Positions 10,166 through 23,533 of a DNA stretch of 61,090 bases are shown here, piece by piece (within the stretch, counting starts at the first letter, position 1; the number at the start of each line of letters is the position of its first letter). The DNA is from Pelagibacteraceae bacterium AG-439-F23 (GTDB taxonomy: Bacteria; Pseudomonadota; Alphaproteobacteria; Pelagibacterales; Pelagibacteraceae), in assembly GCA_003212415.1 (NCBI GenBank), contig QCPT01000004.1:1-61090 (forward strand), in the 5' to 3' direction. The notes beneath the pieces are model-generated. The model ran no database searches. It was not told where the DNA came from and was given only the letters and a program-made list of their open reading frames with translations. The translations under genes were made by a program, and so were the position numbers.

Positions 10166-11041
10166 TCAATTGGACAATTTATTAAATAATGTTTTTCCGA
10201 TTTCTGAGGGCGATTTTGCAACAGTAATTCCACATTCTTCCATTTTTTTGATTTTATCCTTAGCTCCACCTTTGCCACCTGAAATTATAGCTCCCGCATG
10301 CCCCATTCTTCTACCTTTAGGAGCAGCTAATCCCGCTATAAAACCTACGATAGGTTTTTTTATTCTATGATTTCTTACAAATTCAGCGGCTTCTTCTTCT
10401 GCTGTTCCACCTATTTCGCCAATCATCAATATAGATTTTGTTTCTTCGTCTTTCAAAAATAAATCTAAACAATCAATAAAATTTGTTCCATTAATTGGAT
10501 CTCCTCCTATCCCAATACAGGTTGATTGTCCCATTCCATTTTCACTAGTTTGTGCAACTGCTTCATAAGTTAATGTTCCAGATCTTGACACAATGCCTAC
10601 AGAACCTTTTTTATGTATGTTTCCTGGCATAATACCAATCTTGCACTCATCTGGAGTAATAATGCCTGGACAATTTGGGCCTATAAGCCTCGAGTTAGAT
10701 TTTAATAATTTTTGTTTAACCTTAAGCATATCTAGAACAGGAATTCCTTCTGTGATACAAATTATCAATTCCATTGAAGCATCGATTGCTTCAATTATTG
10801 CCGCTCCTGCAAATTTTGCTGGAACATAAATCATGGAAGCATTAGCTCCTGTTTTTTGCTTAGCTTCTTTAACAGTATTAAACACAGGTCTTTCAAGATG
10901 AATTTGTCCTCCTTTTTTTGGTGTAACTCCACCAACTAAATTAGTTCCATATTTAATTGCTTGCTCAGAATGGAATGTGCCATGCGATCCAGTAAAACCC
11001 TGACAAATAACTTTAGTATTTTTATTTATTAAAATTGACAT
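10166..11041 (-). CDS. sucD: Succinyl-CoA synthetase alpha subunit
   Basis: The alpha subunit binds CoA and carries the phosphohistidine in the reversible conversion of succinyl-CoA to succinate plus ATP or GTP. The 291-residue protein has the CoA-binding fold at the N terminus ([16 protein letters not shown]), [10 protein letters not shown] near 121-130, and the phosphorylated histidine (about His248) in [18 protein letters not shown]. It is three bases downstream of its partner sucC and immediately upstream of sucA, the standard alphaproteobacterial order. Confidence 0.98.
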   Translation of the reverse strand: MSILINKNTKVICQGFTGSHGTFHSEQAIKYGTNLVGGVTPKKGGQIHLERPVFNTVKEAKQKTGANASMIYVPAKFAGAAIIEAIDASMELIICITEGIPVLDMLKVKQKLLKSNSRLIGPNCPGIITPDECKIGIMPGNIHKKGSVGIVSRSGTLTYEAVAQTSENGMGQSTCIGIGGDPINGTNFIDCLDLFLKDEETKSILMIGEIGGTAEEEAAEFVRNHRIKKPIVGFIAGLAAPKGRRMGHAGAIISGGKGGAKDKIKKMEECGITVAKSPSEIGKTLFNKLSN

Positions 11042-11044
11042 AAT

Positions 11045-12205
11045 TTATTTTATTGCCTCAACTACCTTTTTCGCTGCATCACCAAGATCAGATGCAGAAA
11101 TAATTTTTAGTCCTGAATTATCTAATATTTTTTTACCTTCCTCAAAATTTGTTCCCGCTAATCTAACAACTAAAGGAACATTTATTCTAATTTCTCTGGC
11201 CGCTTCTACCAATCCTTTTGCAAGAACATCGCATCTCATAATTCCTCCGAATATATTAATTAATATTCCTTTAACACTTTTATCAGATAAAATTATTTTG
11301 AAAGCTGCTGAAACTTTTTCTTTAGATGCTCCACCTCCTACATCTAAAAAGTTTGCAGGTTCTTGCCCGTACAATTTAATAATATCCATAGTTGCCATAG
11401 CAAGACCTGCACCATTCACCATGCACCCTATACTTCCATCTAGCTTAATATATGCCAAATCATGTTTGCTTGCCTCTATTTCTGTTTCTTCTTCTTCATT
11501 TAAATCTCTTAGCTCTAAAATTTCTGGGTGTTTAAAAAGTGCATTGTCATCAAAGTTCATTTTTGCATCTAAACAAACAATTTTATTATCTTTAGTTAAA
11601 ATTAATGGATTTACCTCAACTAGACTTGCATCTTTTTCAACAAACATTTTATAAATTGATTTAATCAAATTTATAGCTTCTTCATTTGCTTCTTTATCTA
11701 AATTAAAAATTTCTATAATTTTTTTACAATCGTCTTCTGAAATTTGATCACTAAATTCAACTTTTGTTGTTAAAATTTTTTCAGGATTATTATTTGCAAC
11801 ATCTTCTATATCCATTCCTCCCTGATCGCTTGATATAAATGCAATTTTAGAACTTTCTCTATCTACTAAGCATGATAAATAAAATTCTTTATTAATTTCC
11901 GATGCTTCTTCTACGTAAAGTCTCTTAACCTTTCTTCCATTTGGTCCTGTTTGATGTGTTACAAGTAATTTTCCAATTAAATTTTTTGCTTCGTTCTCTA
12001 ATTCTTCTAAATTATTAACTAATTTTATTCCACCGGCCTTTCCTCTGCCCCCTGAGTGGATTTGGGCTTTTAAAACATATTTATCAGTTTTTAAAACTTT
12101 GGATTTTTCTATCAAATCTTGAACTTCAAAAGCAAAAATGCCTTTTGGAACTTTTACACCATAATTTTTTAATATTTCTTTCGCTTGGTGCTCGTGAATA
12201 TTCAT
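11045..12205 (-). CDS. sucC: Succinyl-CoA synthetase beta subunit (ATP-grasp)
   Basis: The beta subunit supplies the nucleotide-binding ATP-grasp fold and part of the succinate site. The 386-residue protein starts MNIHEHQAKEILKNYGVKVP, the family signature, and includes KAQIHSGGRGKAGGIK in the grasp domain, LVEVNPLILTKD, and the C-terminal ligase-CoA domain with NGAGLAMATMD and NIFGGIMRCDVLAKG. It is followed by sucD after three bases and preceded by mdh, again after three bases. The unit therefore reads mdh-sucC-sucD-sucA-sucB-lpdA with almost no intergenic DNA. Confidence 0.98.
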   Translation of the reverse strand: MNIHEHQAKEILKNYGVKVPKGIFAFEVQDLIEKSKVLKTDKYVLKAQIHSGGRGKAGGIKLVNNLEELENEAKNLIGKLLVTHQTGPNGRKVKRLYVEEASEINKEFYLSCLVDRESSKIAFISSDQGGMDIEDVANNNPEKILTTKVEFSDQISEDDCKKIIEIFNLDKEANEEAINLIKSIYKMFVEKDASLVEVNPLILTKDNKIVCLDAKMNFDDNALFKHPEILELRDLNEEEETEIEASKHDLAYIKLDGSIGCMVNGAGLAMATMDIIKLYGQEPANFLDVGGGASKEKVSAAFKIILSDKSVKGILINIFGGIMRCDVLAKGLVEAAREIRINVPLVVRLAGTNFEEGKKILDNSGLKIISASDLGDAAKKVVEAIK

Positions 12206-12208
12206 TGA

Positions 12209-14667
<2,459 letters not shown>

Positions 14668-14691
14668 TTGTAAAATTGTTTAAATAAGTAA

Positions 14692-15465
14692 TTAAGTCGT
14701 TGCAAGCATTTTTTTTATTTCAGCAATAGCTTTTGCTGGATTTAAACCTTTTGGACATGCATTTGTACAATTCAAAATGGTATGACATCTATAAAGCTTC
14801 AATTCATCTGCAACTTTTTGAAGTCTTTCTTTTCTATCTTCGTCTCTGCTATCAATTATCCATCTATATGCTTGAAGTAAAACTGCAGGTCCAAGATACT
14901 TATCTCCGTTCCACCAATAGCTTGGGCATGAAGTTGAACAACAAGCGCACATTATACACTCATAAAGACCATCTAGTTTTGATCTATCTTCTATAGATTG
15001 CAAATTTTCTTTATTATCATTTTTTTTAGAATTTTTTAACCAAGGCTCAATGGAATGATACTGTTTATAAAGATTATTTAAATCTCCAATTAAATCTTTT
15101 TGAACCTTTAAATGAGGTAAAGGGTAAATATTTATATCTCCTTTTATTTCTGAATGAGGTTTGGTGCATGCTAATCCATTTTTTCCATCCATATTCATAG
15201 CACAAGAACCACAAACTCCATGGGCACAAGATCTTCTATATGCGATCGAAGGATCTATTTCATTTTTAATTTTATTTAAAAGGTCTAATACTTTTGATGG
15301 ACAATTATCCATATCAACTTCATAAGTGTCTAGTCTTGGATTTTGGTTGGTTGAAGGATCCCATCTATAAATATTAACTTTTCTAATATTTTTTGATCCA
15401 GTTTTATCTTTATAATATTCACCTTTTTCTATTTTTGAGTTCTGAGGTAAATTTATTTGAACCAT
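14692..15465 (-). CDS. sdhB: Succinate dehydrogenase iron-sulfur subunit
   Basis: SdhB carries electrons from the flavin of SdhA through three Fe-S centres to quinone. In the 257-residue protein the [2Fe-2S] ligands appear in [19 protein letters not shown], followed by a distal Cys. The [4Fe-4S] and [3Fe-4S] ligands appear in [18 protein letters not shown] and [17 protein letters not shown]. The ATG at 15465 overlaps the last base of the sdhA stop codon, a coupling typical of sdh operons. Confidence 0.98.
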   Translation of the reverse strand: MVQINLPQNSKIEKGEYYKDKTGSKNIRKVNIYRWDPSTNQNPRLDTYEVDMDNCPSKVLDLLNKIKNEIDPSIAYRRSCAHGVCGSCAMNMDGKNGLACTKPHSEIKGDINIYPLPHLKVQKDLIGDLNNLYKQYHSIEPWLKNSKKNDNKENLQSIEDRSKLDGLYECIMCACCSTSCPSYWWNGDKYLGPAVLLQAYRWIIDSRDEDRKERLQKVADELKLYRCHTILNCTNACPKGLNPAKAIAEIKKMLATT

Positions 15466-17240
15466 TAGTAAATCCTTTCTTGAGGAGGAAAATATTGAAC
15501 ATCATTTGAAAGAGTTGATTTATTTACTTCCTTATAATCAATTATTGTTTTGCTTCCGTTACACCATGACAAAGTATGTTTCATAAATTGGTCATCATCT
15601 CTTTTAGGGTAGTCTTCTCTTGCATGTGCTCCTCTACTTTCTCTTCTTTCGTACGCCGAGTCCATCGTAACTATAGCCTGCCTGATCAAGTTATCAAACT
15701 CCAATGTTTCAACTAAATCAGTATTAAAAATTAATGATTTATCTTTTACTGATATTGAATCCATTCCATCAAATGGTTTTCTTATTTCTTTAACTCCCTC
15801 TTTTAAAGTTTTTTCAGTTCTAAAAACTGCACATTTTGATTGCATTGTTTTTTGCATTGACAATCTTAAGTCAGCTGTTTTGTTTTCACCGTCTGCATTT
15901 CTCAACTTATGAAATCTATCAATACATTTTTCAGTTTCATTTTCCGGAATATTCTCGTGAGGAGAACCTGGCTTAATTAATTCTGCTGCTCTTTTTGATG
16001 CAGCTCTTCCAAAAACTACAAGATCAATTAATGAATTTGATCCTAATCTATTAGCTCCGTGTACAGAAACACATGCTGCTTCTCCGATTGCCATAAGTCC
16101 AGGAACAACTTTTTCTGAACCATTTAAAGTTATAACTTCAGCTTTGTAATTAGTTGGAATTCCACCCATATTATAATGAACCGTCGGTACTACTGGTATC
16201 GGTTCTTTTGTAACATCAACATTTGCAAATAACCTTGAAGACTCTGATATACCAGGCAATCTATTTTCAATAACTTTTGGATCTAAATGATCTAAATGAA
16301 GATGAACATGGTCTTTTTCATTTCCAACACCTCTTCCTTCATTAATCTCAATAGCTATTGATCTACTCACTACATCTCTTGATGCAAGATCTTTAGCTTT
16401 TGGAGCATAACGTTCCATAAATCTTTCTCCTTTAGAGTTTAGAAGGTATCCTCCTTCACCTCTAACTCCTTCGGATATTAAAGTTCCATGTCCGTAAATT
16501 CCTGTTGGATGAAATTGAACAAACTCCATATCTTGCAATGGTAGTCCCGCTCTTAAAGCCATAGCATTACCATCTCCAGTACATGTATGAGCAGAAGTTG
16601 ATGAATAATATGTTTTTCCATATCCACCAGTAGCTATTATAGTTATATGAGATCTAAATCTGTGAATTGTTCCATCATTTAAATTCCAAGCTATTAAACC
16701 TTTGCATTCCCCATTCTTCATTAATAAATCTAATGCAAAATACTCAATAAAAAATTTAGTATTATGTTTCAATGCTTGACCATACATAGTGTGAAGTATT
16801 GCATGACCTGTTCTGTCTGCTGCTGCACAAGTTCTTTGAACGGGCTCATTACCATAATTTTTTGTCATTCCTCCAAAAGATCTTTGATAAATTTTTCCGT
16901 CTTTTGTTCGGCTAAATGGGACTCCGTATCTTTCTAATTCTAAAACAGCTCTTGGAGCTTCTTTGCATAAATATTCTATACAGTCTTGATCGCCCAACCA
17001 GTCTGATCCTTTAACAGTATCATACATATGCCATCTCCAATCATCCTCGCCCATATTGCCTAAAGCTGCTGATATTCCACCTTGAGCAGCAGAAGTATGG
17101 CTTCTTGTTGGAAAAACTTTTGAAATACATGCTGTTTTTAATCCTGCTTCGCTTAGCCCAACTGCAGCTCTTAAACCAGAGCCACCAGCACCTAGAACAA
17201 CAACGTCATATTCATGATCTATAATATTGTATTTACTCAT
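15465..17240 (-). CDS. sdhA: Succinate dehydrogenase flavoprotein subunit
   Basis: SdhA oxidises succinate to fumarate at a covalently bound FAD on the cytoplasmic face of the inner membrane. The 591-residue protein has the dinucleotide motif [16 protein letters not shown], the FAD-linking histidine (about His48) in [13 protein letters not shown], the substrate-site stretch [29 protein letters not shown], and [14 protein letters not shown] near the FAD ribityl site. It overlaps sdhD by four bases (ATGA type). Confidence 0.98.
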   Translation of the reverse strand: MSKYNIIDHEYDVVVLGAGGSGLRAAVGLSEAGLKTACISKVFPTRSHTSAAQGGISAALGNMGEDDWRWHMYDTVKGSDWLGDQDCIEYLCKEAPRAVLELERYGVPFSRTKDGKIYQRSFGGMTKNYGNEPVQRTCAAADRTGHAILHTMYGQALKHNTKFFIEYFALDLLMKNGECKGLIAWNLNDGTIHRFRSHITIIATGGYGKTYYSSTSAHTCTGDGNAMALRAGLPLQDMEFVQFHPTGIYGHGTLISEGVRGEGGYLLNSKGERFMERYAPKAKDLASRDVVSRSIAIEINEGRGVGNEKDHVHLHLDHLDPKVIENRLPGISESSRLFANVDVTKEPIPVVPTVHYNMGGIPTNYKAEVITLNGSEKVVPGLMAIGEAACVSVHGANRLGSNSLIDLVVFGRAASKRAAELIKPGSPHENIPENETEKCIDRFHKLRNADGENKTADLRLSMQKTMQSKCAVFRTEKTLKEGVKEIRKPFDGMDSISVKDKSLIFNTDLVETLEFDNLIRQAIVTMDSAYERRESRGAHAREDYPKRDDDQFMKHTLSWCNGSKTIIDYKEVNKSTLSNDVQYFPPQERIY

Positions 17241-17566
17241 AAGCCTAGATTAAAAATTATAATAATAGTTATTAGTGGAATAAATATAGCAACAATATTT
17301 AATGCATTTATTGCGACATTTTTTATTTTTTCATCCTCTATATAATCTTCAAATACCTCGCTTATACTCAATGCTGAAAAAAAGTAAGCAAAAACTAAAA
17401 ATAAACTAACAAAAAATTTTGATGGTTGAGATGTTAGAAATTTAACGATTTCCTCATAATTTTTATCATAAAAAGAGACAAAATTAATAATAAACCATAG
17501 CATTAAAGGAATTAAAATAAGTGAACTTATTTTTAAAAATAACCACCTTTTTGTTACTGGTCTCAT
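17237..17566 (-). CDS. sdhD: Succinate dehydrogenase membrane anchor subunit SdhD
   Basis: This 109-residue protein has three hydrophobic segments (about 13-31, 48-68 and 85-107), as expected for a hydrophobic anchor that helps bind heme and quinone. The sequence itself is weakly conserved, so the call rests mostly on size, topology and its position between sdhC and sdhA with four-base overlaps on both sides. Confidence 0.88.
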   Translation of the reverse strand: MRPVTKRWLFLKISSLILIPLMLWFIINFVSFYDKNYEEIVKFLTSQPSKFFVSLFLVFAYFFSALSISEVFEDYIEDEKIKNVAINALNIVAIFIPLITIIIIFNLGL

Positions 17567-17949
17567 AAAATAATTTGTCTACCTAATAAATAAATTAAAA
17601 TTGTTAAAATAAACGAAAAAATAATAACAATAATTCCTGTAATATTTGTTGTTTTTATTTCGAAACCATAACCAAGATCCATAATTAAATGTCTTATTTC
17701 ACTTAACATTTGAAAACTAAATGACCATGTAATTCCTACGGCTATAAATTTACCAAAGAAAGATTGTAAAAATAAATTAGTAATTTCATAATTAGATTCT
17801 CCGAATAGTAAACTGGCAAACCACATGCAAATTAAAGTTATTGATAAAATATTTATAATTCCTGTAATCCTTGTAGCTATAGAAACTAAAGAAGAAATAT
17901 GCCACTTATAGATTTGTATATGTGGAGATAATGGATTTTTATTTTCCAT
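17563..17949 (-). CDS. sdhC: Succinate dehydrogenase cytochrome b556 subunit SdhC
   Basis: This is the large anchor subunit of complex II. The 128-residue protein begins with the SdhC signature PLSPHIQIYKWHISSLVSIATRITG, in which the Ser and Arg line the quinone site. It continues with three membrane helices and SFQMLSEIRHLIMDLGYG, where the histidine is a probable heme b ligand. Its start overlaps the end of asd by 11 bases, tying the sdh genes to the upstream asd. Confidence 0.95.
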   Translation of the reverse strand: MENKNPLSPHIQIYKWHISSLVSIATRITGIINILSITLICMWFASLLFGESNYEITNLFLQSFFGKFIAVGITWSFSFQMLSEIRHLIMDLGYGFEIKTTNITGIIVIIFSFILTILIYLLGRQIIL

Positions 17950-18949
17950 AAAAATCTTTTTCGATTAACGATTCTGCAATTTCTACTGCATTTAAGGCGG
18001 CACCTTTAAGTAAATTATCAGATACAATCCAAAGATTTATTGTATTGGGTTGAGATTTATCATCCCTAATTCTAGAAATAAATGTTTCAAATTTATTTTC
18101 AGCTTCTACTGGAGTTATGTAGCCACCATCCTTATGTTCATCTACCAATTTACATCCTGGAGAAGTTGACAAAACATTTTTAATTTCATCTAAATTATAT
18201 TTTTTATTAAACTCAACATTTACACTTAAAGAATGTGATACCAATACTGGTATTCGAACACATGTAGAAGTAATTTTAATTTTATTATCTAATATTTTTT
18301 TTACCTCATCATTTGTTTTTTGTTCCTCTTTCGTATAACCATCTTCTAAAAAACTATCAATATGAGGTATCGCATTAAATGCAATTTGTTTTGTAAAATA
18401 TTTTGATTCTAATTTTTTATTTTTAAAAAATTCTTGAGTCTGGCTAAGTAACTCATCCATTGGATCTTTGCCGGCTCCAGATACGGATTGATAAGTTGAT
18501 ACAACAATTCTTTTTACTTGATATAAATCGTGCAATGGTTTAAGAGCAACAACAAGAGGAATTACTGAACAGTTTGCATTTGCAATTATATTTTTATTTT
18601 TTACATGAACTAATTCTTTAGAATTTACCTCGGGTACCACCAAAGGTATATCTGGATCTTTTCTAAAGAACTTTGAATTATCTATTACTATTGTTTTTTC
18701 TGCTGCAACATGTGCCCATTTCTCTGCAATTGTGCTTCCAGCTGCAAAAAAAGCGATCTTTACTTTTGAAAAGTCAAATTTTTCAAGATCAATGATCGTG
18801 TGTTCTTTTCCAGAAAAACTAATTTTTTTTCCTTCACTTTTTGATGATGCAATGAGAAATAATTCAGATATTGGAAAATTTTTTTTTTCCAATACTTCAA
18901 TTAATTTTCTTCCAACGTTACCTGTGGCTCCTACAATCGCTATATTCAT
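17939..18949 (-). CDS. asd: Aspartate-semialdehyde dehydrogenase
   Basis: Asd reduces aspartyl phosphate to aspartate semialdehyde, the branch point to lysine, diaminopimelate, threonine and methionine. The 336-residue protein shows the NADP motif VGATGNVGRKL (about 6-16), the catalytic cysteine at about 127 in IIANANCSVIPLVVAL, and VSTYQSVSGAGK. In many alpha- and gammaproteobacteria asd follows leuB directly. Here the three dmd genes lie between them. It overlaps the start of sdhC. Confidence 0.96.
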   Translation of the reverse strand: MNIAIVGATGNVGRKLIEVLEKKNFPISELFLIASSKSEGKKISFSGKEHTIIDLEKFDFSKVKIAFFAAGSTIAEKWAHVAAEKTIVIDNSKFFRKDPDIPLVVPEVNSKELVHVKNKNIIANANCSVIPLVVALKPLHDLYQVKRIVVSTYQSVSGAGKDPMDELLSQTQEFFKNKKLESKYFTKQIAFNAIPHIDSFLEDGYTKEEQKTNDEVKKILDNKIKITSTCVRIPVLVSHSLSVNVEFNKKYNLDEIKNVLSTSPGCKLVDEHKDGGYITPVEAENKFETFISRIRDDKSQPNTINLWIVSDNLLKGAALNAVEIAESLIEKDFYGK

Positions 18950-18970
18950 GGTGTTAATAGAACTTTTATA

Positions 18971-20080
18971 CTAAATGAAAGGTAAATCGCAAACTTTTCC
19001 ATCAAAAGTTTGTTTATTTATCTCGATTTTAACAGTTTGTGATACTTCCCAGAAAGGTTTCTTTATCATTGCTATTCCTATAACTTTTCCGAAATGAGGC
19101 GAATAACAGCCAGATCTTAATTCACCGATTTTTATGTTATTTTCATCTTTTAAATCAATAGATCCAGATACATTTATTTCTTTACTATCAATTTGAACTC
19201 CCATCAATCTTCTTTTAATTCCTTCCGATTTAATTTTTTTTAAATTTTCTTTTCCTAAAAAAACTACATCAGAATCTAAATTTACAAATTTGTCAAAACC
19301 ACATTCAAAAGGATTATCATTATTATCCATATCATTTCCGTAAGATAGTAATGCGCTTTCAATTCTTTCAATAAGATTTGGACATCCAGGTTTAATGTCA
19401 AATTCTTTACCTATTTCAAAAAGATAATCATATAATTCTAGACCTGAATTAGTATTTTCAACATAAATCTCGTAACCACCTTGTTTAGACCATCCAGATT
19501 GAGCAATTAAATGCTTTGTTCCTTTAAAATCAAAATAATCAAAACCAAAAAATTTTAATTTTGTAATTTCTTCTCCAAAAACTTTTTCCATTAATTTAAA
19601 TGACTTTGGTCCTTGAACTGCCATTATATTTACGTCTGGTTCTAATATTTGAACATCAAATTTATTTCCTATTGCTAAACCTTTGGCAAACAAAATTACA
19701 TCGGAGTCTGCAATTGAAATCCACCATCTATTATTACTTAATCTTAGAACGACAGGATCGTTAATTAGACCACCTTTGTCATCTATTATTGGACAATAAT
19801 AACATCTGCCATCTTTTGATTTAGATAAATCTCTACAAGTCATTAACTGAACCAATTTTGCTGAATCGTTGCCGGTAATTTCTACTTGTCTTTCGCCCGC
19901 AACATCCCAAACCTGTACATTTTTTTTAAGGTGATGATAAGAATCTTCTATTGATCCAAATGCAGCTGGCAATAACATGTGATTATATGTACTGTAAGCA
20001 GTAACTCCTTGTTTTTCTATTCGAGATGTATAGGGAGTGCTTCTTAACCTTCTTGATTTTGCTATAGAAAATGTTTTCAT
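18971..20080 (-). CDS. dmdA: Dimethylsulfoniopropionate (DMSP) demethylase DmdA
   Basis: DmdA transfers a methyl group from DMSP to tetrahydrofolate, giving 5-methyl-THF and methylmercaptopropionate (MMPA). The 369-residue protein has the glycine cleavage T-protein (GcvT) fold but the DmdA-type sequence: [31 protein letters not shown] (with Asn107-Asp108-Pro109 where GcvT reads Asp-Asp-Leu), [21 protein letters not shown], and [18 protein letters not shown]. The next two genes upstream encode an acyl-CoA ligase and an acyl-CoA dehydrogenase of the DmdB and DmdC types, which makes plain GcvT very unlikely. The reduced sulfur and C1 units would serve methionine synthesis and energy generation. 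Confidence 0.93.
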   Translation of the reverse strand: MKTFSIAKSRRLRSTPYTSRIEKQGVTAYSTYNHMLLPAAFGSIEDSYHHLKKNVQVWDVAGERQVEITGNDSAKLVQLMTCRDLSKSKDGRCYYCPIIDDKGGLINDPVVLRLSNNRWWISIADSDVILFAKGLAIGNKFDVQILEPDVNIMAVQGPKSFKLMEKVFGEEITKLKFFGFDYFDFKGTKHLIAQSGWSKQGGYEIYVENTNSGLELYDYLFEIGKEFDIKPGCPNLIERIESALLSYGNDMDNNDNPFECGFDKFVNLDSDVVFLGKENLKKIKSEGIKRRLMGVQIDSKEINVSGSIDLKDENNIKIGELRSGCYSPHFGKVIGIAMIKKPFWEVSQTVKIEINKQTFDGKVCDLPFI

Positions 20081-20113
20081 ATTTTAAATTAAAAATTATT
20101 TATTTATTAAAAA

Positions 20114-21742
20114 TCAAGATAGTTCCTTGACTTTTTTTCTTAGTTCAAATTTTTGAATTTTACCTGTTGATGTTTTTGGTAGTTCACAAAAAACTACATT
20201 TTTTGGAACTTTAAACTTGGCAAGAGTTTCTTTACAAAAATCAATTAATTCTTTTTCAGTAACTGGTTTATCTTTTACAGACTCAATAAATGCACAAGGT
20301 ACTTCACCCCATTTTTCATCTGGTTTAGCTACTACCGCAGCAATAGATACTGAAGGATGTTTTGATAAAGTATTTTCTATTTCAATTGAAGAAATATTTT
20401 CACCACCCGAAATAATTATATCTTTAGACCTATCTTGAATTTTTACATACCCATCTGGATGCATCACGGCTAAATCTCCGGTATGGAACCATCCTCCTTT
20501 CATAGCTTTTTCTGTTGCATCTTTATCTTTAAAATATCCTTTCATAACTACATTTCCTCTAATCATTATTTCTCCAATTGTTTTGCCATCTTTTGGAACT
20601 TCCTTCATGGTCTCAGGATCCATAATTGTTGCACCTTCCGTATTAGGATATCTTACTCCTTGTCTGGCTTTAATCTCGTTTTGTTTTTCTTCATCAAATT
20701 CATTCCATTCTTCATTCCATGCACATTGCGTTACATGTCCATAGGTTTCCGTCAATCCATAAACATGCATTACTTCAAAACCAAGACTTTTCATTTTTTT
20801 AAAAATAATACTTGGTGGTGGAGCGCCAGCAGTCAAAACATAAACTTTTTGTTTTAATTTTTTTCGATCATTTTCAGGTGCTCCCGTAATCATATTAAGC
20901 ACAATTGGCGCTCCTCCAAAATGAGTTACATTATGTTCTTCAATTAATTCAAAAATTTTTTTAATATCAATATTTCGTAAACAAATTGTCTTACCATTTA
21001 ACATTGGGACGGTCCAAGGATAGCACCAACCATTACAATGAAACATTGGCACAACAGTTAAAAAATTTAATCTATTTGGCATATTCCAAGCCGTCGCACT
21101 ACCAGTTGACATTAAATATGATCCTCTATGATGATAAACTACACCTTTTGGATTTCCTGTTGTACCTGAAGTATAACTTAATGAAATAGCTTGCCATTCA
21201 TCTTCTGGCATTTTCCAATAATAATCTTCATCTCCCGTATTTAAAAATTCTTCATATTCTAAATCACCAATTTTTTCTAATTTCGATTGGTCTGCGTACT
21301 TATCATTTATATCGATTATTATAATTTTATTTTTAATAGTGCTTAAAGCTTTTTTAACTTCTACATGAAGTTGTCTATCAACAACTAACACTTTTGCTTC
21401 ACTGTGATCTAAAATGTAAGCAATAGTTTTGGCATCTAATCTAATATTAATTGTATTTAATACTCCTCCAGTCATAGGAACAGAATAATGGGCCTCAAAA
21501 ATTTCGGGAGTATTAAAAGCTAGAAATGAAACTGTATCTCCTTTGCCAATACCAAGCTTTTCTAGTGCGCTTGCAAATTTAATACATCTTTTATAAACTT
21601 CTTTCCAAGTATATTTTCTATCTTCGTAAACTAAAGCTTCATAATTAGGATAAATATCTTTTGCTCTTTGTAAAAAAGATAGAGGAGTTAATGGAACAAA
21701 GTTTGCTTTACTCTTGTCTAAATTTGTATCGTAATGATTCAT
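20114..21742 (-). CDS. dmdB: Methylmercaptopropionate-CoA ligase (DmdB type acyl-CoA synthetase)
   Basis: This AMP-forming ligase would activate MMPA to MMPA-CoA. The 542-residue protein shows the AMP-binding loop SYTSGTTGNPKG (about 189-200), the acyl-binding VYGLTETYG, the hinge region GWFHTGDLAV...KDIIISGGENISSIEIE, and the catalytic lysine near the C terminus in KTSTGKIQKFELR. The fold alone says only medium- or short-chain fatty-acyl-CoA ligase. The MMPA assignment comes from its place between dmdA (33-base gap) and dmdC (one-base gap). Confidence 0.85.
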   Translation of the reverse strand: MNHYDTNLDKSKANFVPLTPLSFLQRAKDIYPNYEALVYEDRKYTWKEVYKRCIKFASALEKLGIGKGDTVSFLAFNTPEIFEAHYSVPMTGGVLNTINIRLDAKTIAYILDHSEAKVLVVDRQLHVEVKKALSTIKNKIIIIDINDKYADQSKLEKIGDLEYEEFLNTGDEDYYWKMPEDEWQAISLSYTSGTTGNPKGVVYHHRGSYLMSTGSATAWNMPNRLNFLTVVPMFHCNGWCYPWTVPMLNGKTICLRNIDIKKIFELIEEHNVTHFGGAPIVLNMITGAPENDRKKLKQKVYVLTAGAPPPSIIFKKMKSLGFEVMHVYGLTETYGHVTQCAWNEEWNEFDEEKQNEIKARQGVRYPNTEGATIMDPETMKEVPKDGKTIGEIMIRGNVVMKGYFKDKDATEKAMKGGWFHTGDLAVMHPDGYVKIQDRSKDIIISGGENISSIEIENTLSKHPSVSIAAVVAKPDEKWGEVPCAFIESVKDKPVTEKELIDFCKETLAKFKVPKNVVFCELPKTSTGKIQKFELRKKVKELS

Positions 21743-21743
21743 G

Positions 21744-23507
21744 CTAATTAAATTTAAATTCCATTATATACTTACTTCCAGTAGTTGCTGATTTAAAATA
21801 ACTTTCAGCTCTTGGTAAAACTCTATTAAAATAATAATTTGCCGTTTGTATTTTGTCTTCATAAAAATCTTTGTTTTTCTCATAATCTTTAAAACTAACT
21901 TCTAAAACTTTTATCCAAGCATGAGCTGTTGCAACAAGTCCTAAAACTTTTAAGTAATCATTAGAGGCGGCGCTTACATCATCTTTAGAATCTTTTATCT
22001 TTTCTTTAATCCAATCTGTAAATTTACCTAATATAGCTAAATAGTGATCTAATTGTTTTTTATATGATTGTATTTTTTCATCATTAATATTTGTTTCTTC
22101 TTTAACTAAATTTAAATATTTATCAATTATATCTCCATTTTTAGTTACTAATTTTCTAAAAACTAAATCGGCTGCTTGTACTGAGTTTGTGCCCTCATAA
22201 ATTGGGGTAATTCTATTGTCTCTATATAATTGTTCAATACCAAGATCTTTTGTAAAACCATATCCTCCATGAATTTGCATTGCTTCACTTGTAATTTCCA
22301 TACCCATATCAGTAAACATTGATTTAACTACTGGAGTCATTAGTGAAACAAAATCAGAGGCTTCCTGCTTTACATTTTCATCGCTATGATTAAGACTAAC
22401 TTCTGTCTGCTGTGAAAGCCAAAAACATAATGCTCTTTCTCCTTCGATTATTGATTTCATATTAAGTAAAGACTTCCTTATATCAGCATGATCAATTATA
22501 AAATCTGCACCATTTTCAGACTTTGTGTTATTTGCTTTTCCTTGTTTTCTTTCTTTTGCGTAAGACAATGAATTTTGATAAGCAATTTCAGATATTCCAA
22601 GGCCTTGTATTCCAACCACAATCCTTTCTAAATTCATCATAGTAAACATGGAGTTAAGTCCTCTATTTTTTTGTCCAATCATGTATCCAGTTGCACCGTC
22701 AAAATTTAAAACACATGTGGCAGAACCTTTTATACCCATCTTATTTTCTATAGATCCGGTTGAAACACCATTTCTTGAACCTACATTTCCATCTTCCTTA
22801 ACAATAAATTTAGGAACAAGAAAAAGACTTATTCCTTTTGTTCCTTTTGGTGAGTCAGTTGATCTTGCTAAAACTAAATGTATAATATTTTCGGTAAGAT
22901 CATGATCTCCTGAAGTAATAAATATTTTTTGTCCATTAATCTTATATGTGCCATCAGATTGTTCTTCTGCTTTCGTTTTTAACAAACCTAAATCTGTACC
23001 ACAGACTGGTTCAGTAAGACACATTGTACCACTCCATTTGCCTTCGACCATCTTTGGAAGATAGGTATCTTTTATCTCTTCACTCGCGTGACGTAATATA
23101 CAATTATATGCACCTATAGTTAACTCACTATAAAGTTTAAATGCAAGAGATGCTGATGATAACATTTCATCAAAGAAAGTACTGACAGTTTTAGGCATTC
23201 CTTGTCCTCCATACTTTGGATCGCAAGACAAAGAAATCCATCCATCTTCAATAAATTTTTTATATGCTTCTTTGTATCCTGGAGAAGTTCTTACTACCCC
23301 ATTTTCTAAAATTGGTGGATTTTCATCACCAGATTTTGCCAAAGGTAATATTAAATTTTGACTAATTTTTGCAGCTTCTTCTAAAATATCCTTAACTAAT
23401 TCTGAGTTAACTTCTTTATATTTTTCAATTTCATTATATTTTTTGTTGTTTCTCAATTTGTTAAAAAGAAACATCATGTCTTCTAATGGGGCAATATAAC
23501 TTGGCAT
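21744..23507 (-). CDS. dmdC: Methylmercaptopropionyl-CoA dehydrogenase (DmdC type)
   Basis: DmdC oxidises MMPA-CoA to methylthioacryloyl-CoA. The 587-residue protein belongs to the long acyl-CoA dehydrogenase group: a short N-terminal extension (MPSYIAPLEDMMFLFNKL), CLTEPVCGTDLGLLKT at the flavin-contacting domain, MQIHGGYGFTKDLGIEQLYRDNRI, the likely catalytic Glu in TPIYEGTNSVQA, and an extra helical C-terminal domain of about 120 residues. The length and position beside dmdB and dmdA support DmdC rather than a beta-oxidation enzyme. No dmdD (methylthioacryloyl-CoA hydratase) is present in the window. Confidence 0.87.
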   Translation of the reverse strand: MPSYIAPLEDMMFLFNKLRNNKKYNEIEKYKEVNSELVKDILEEAAKISQNLILPLAKSGDENPPILENGVVRTSPGYKEAYKKFIEDGWISLSCDPKYGGQGMPKTVSTFFDEMLSSASLAFKLYSELTIGAYNCILRHASEEIKDTYLPKMVEGKWSGTMCLTEPVCGTDLGLLKTKAEEQSDGTYKINGQKIFITSGDHDLTENIIHLVLARSTDSPKGTKGISLFLVPKFIVKEDGNVGSRNGVSTGSIENKMGIKGSATCVLNFDGATGYMIGQKNRGLNSMFTMMNLERIVVGIQGLGISEIAYQNSLSYAKERKQGKANNTKSENGADFIIDHADIRKSLLNMKSIIEGERALCFWLSQQTEVSLNHSDENVKQEASDFVSLMTPVVKSMFTDMGMEITSEAMQIHGGYGFTKDLGIEQLYRDNRITPIYEGTNSVQAADLVFRKLVTKNGDIIDKYLNLVKEETNINDEKIQSYKKQLDHYLAILGKFTDWIKEKIKDSKDDVSAASNDYLKVLGLVATAHAWIKVLEVSFKDYEKNKDFYEDKIQTANYYFNRVLPRAESYFKSATTGSKYIMEFKFN

Positions 23508-23533
23508 ATATATAGTCTAGAATAAATGATTAA

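Noticed and set aside
18971..20080. Glycine cleavage T-protein (gcvT)
   Set aside because: The fold is shared, but the sequence carries DmdA-type motifs (Asn-Asp-Pro at 107-109, [16 protein letters not shown]), and dmdB- and dmdC-like genes adjoin it. No gcvH or gcvP is nearby.
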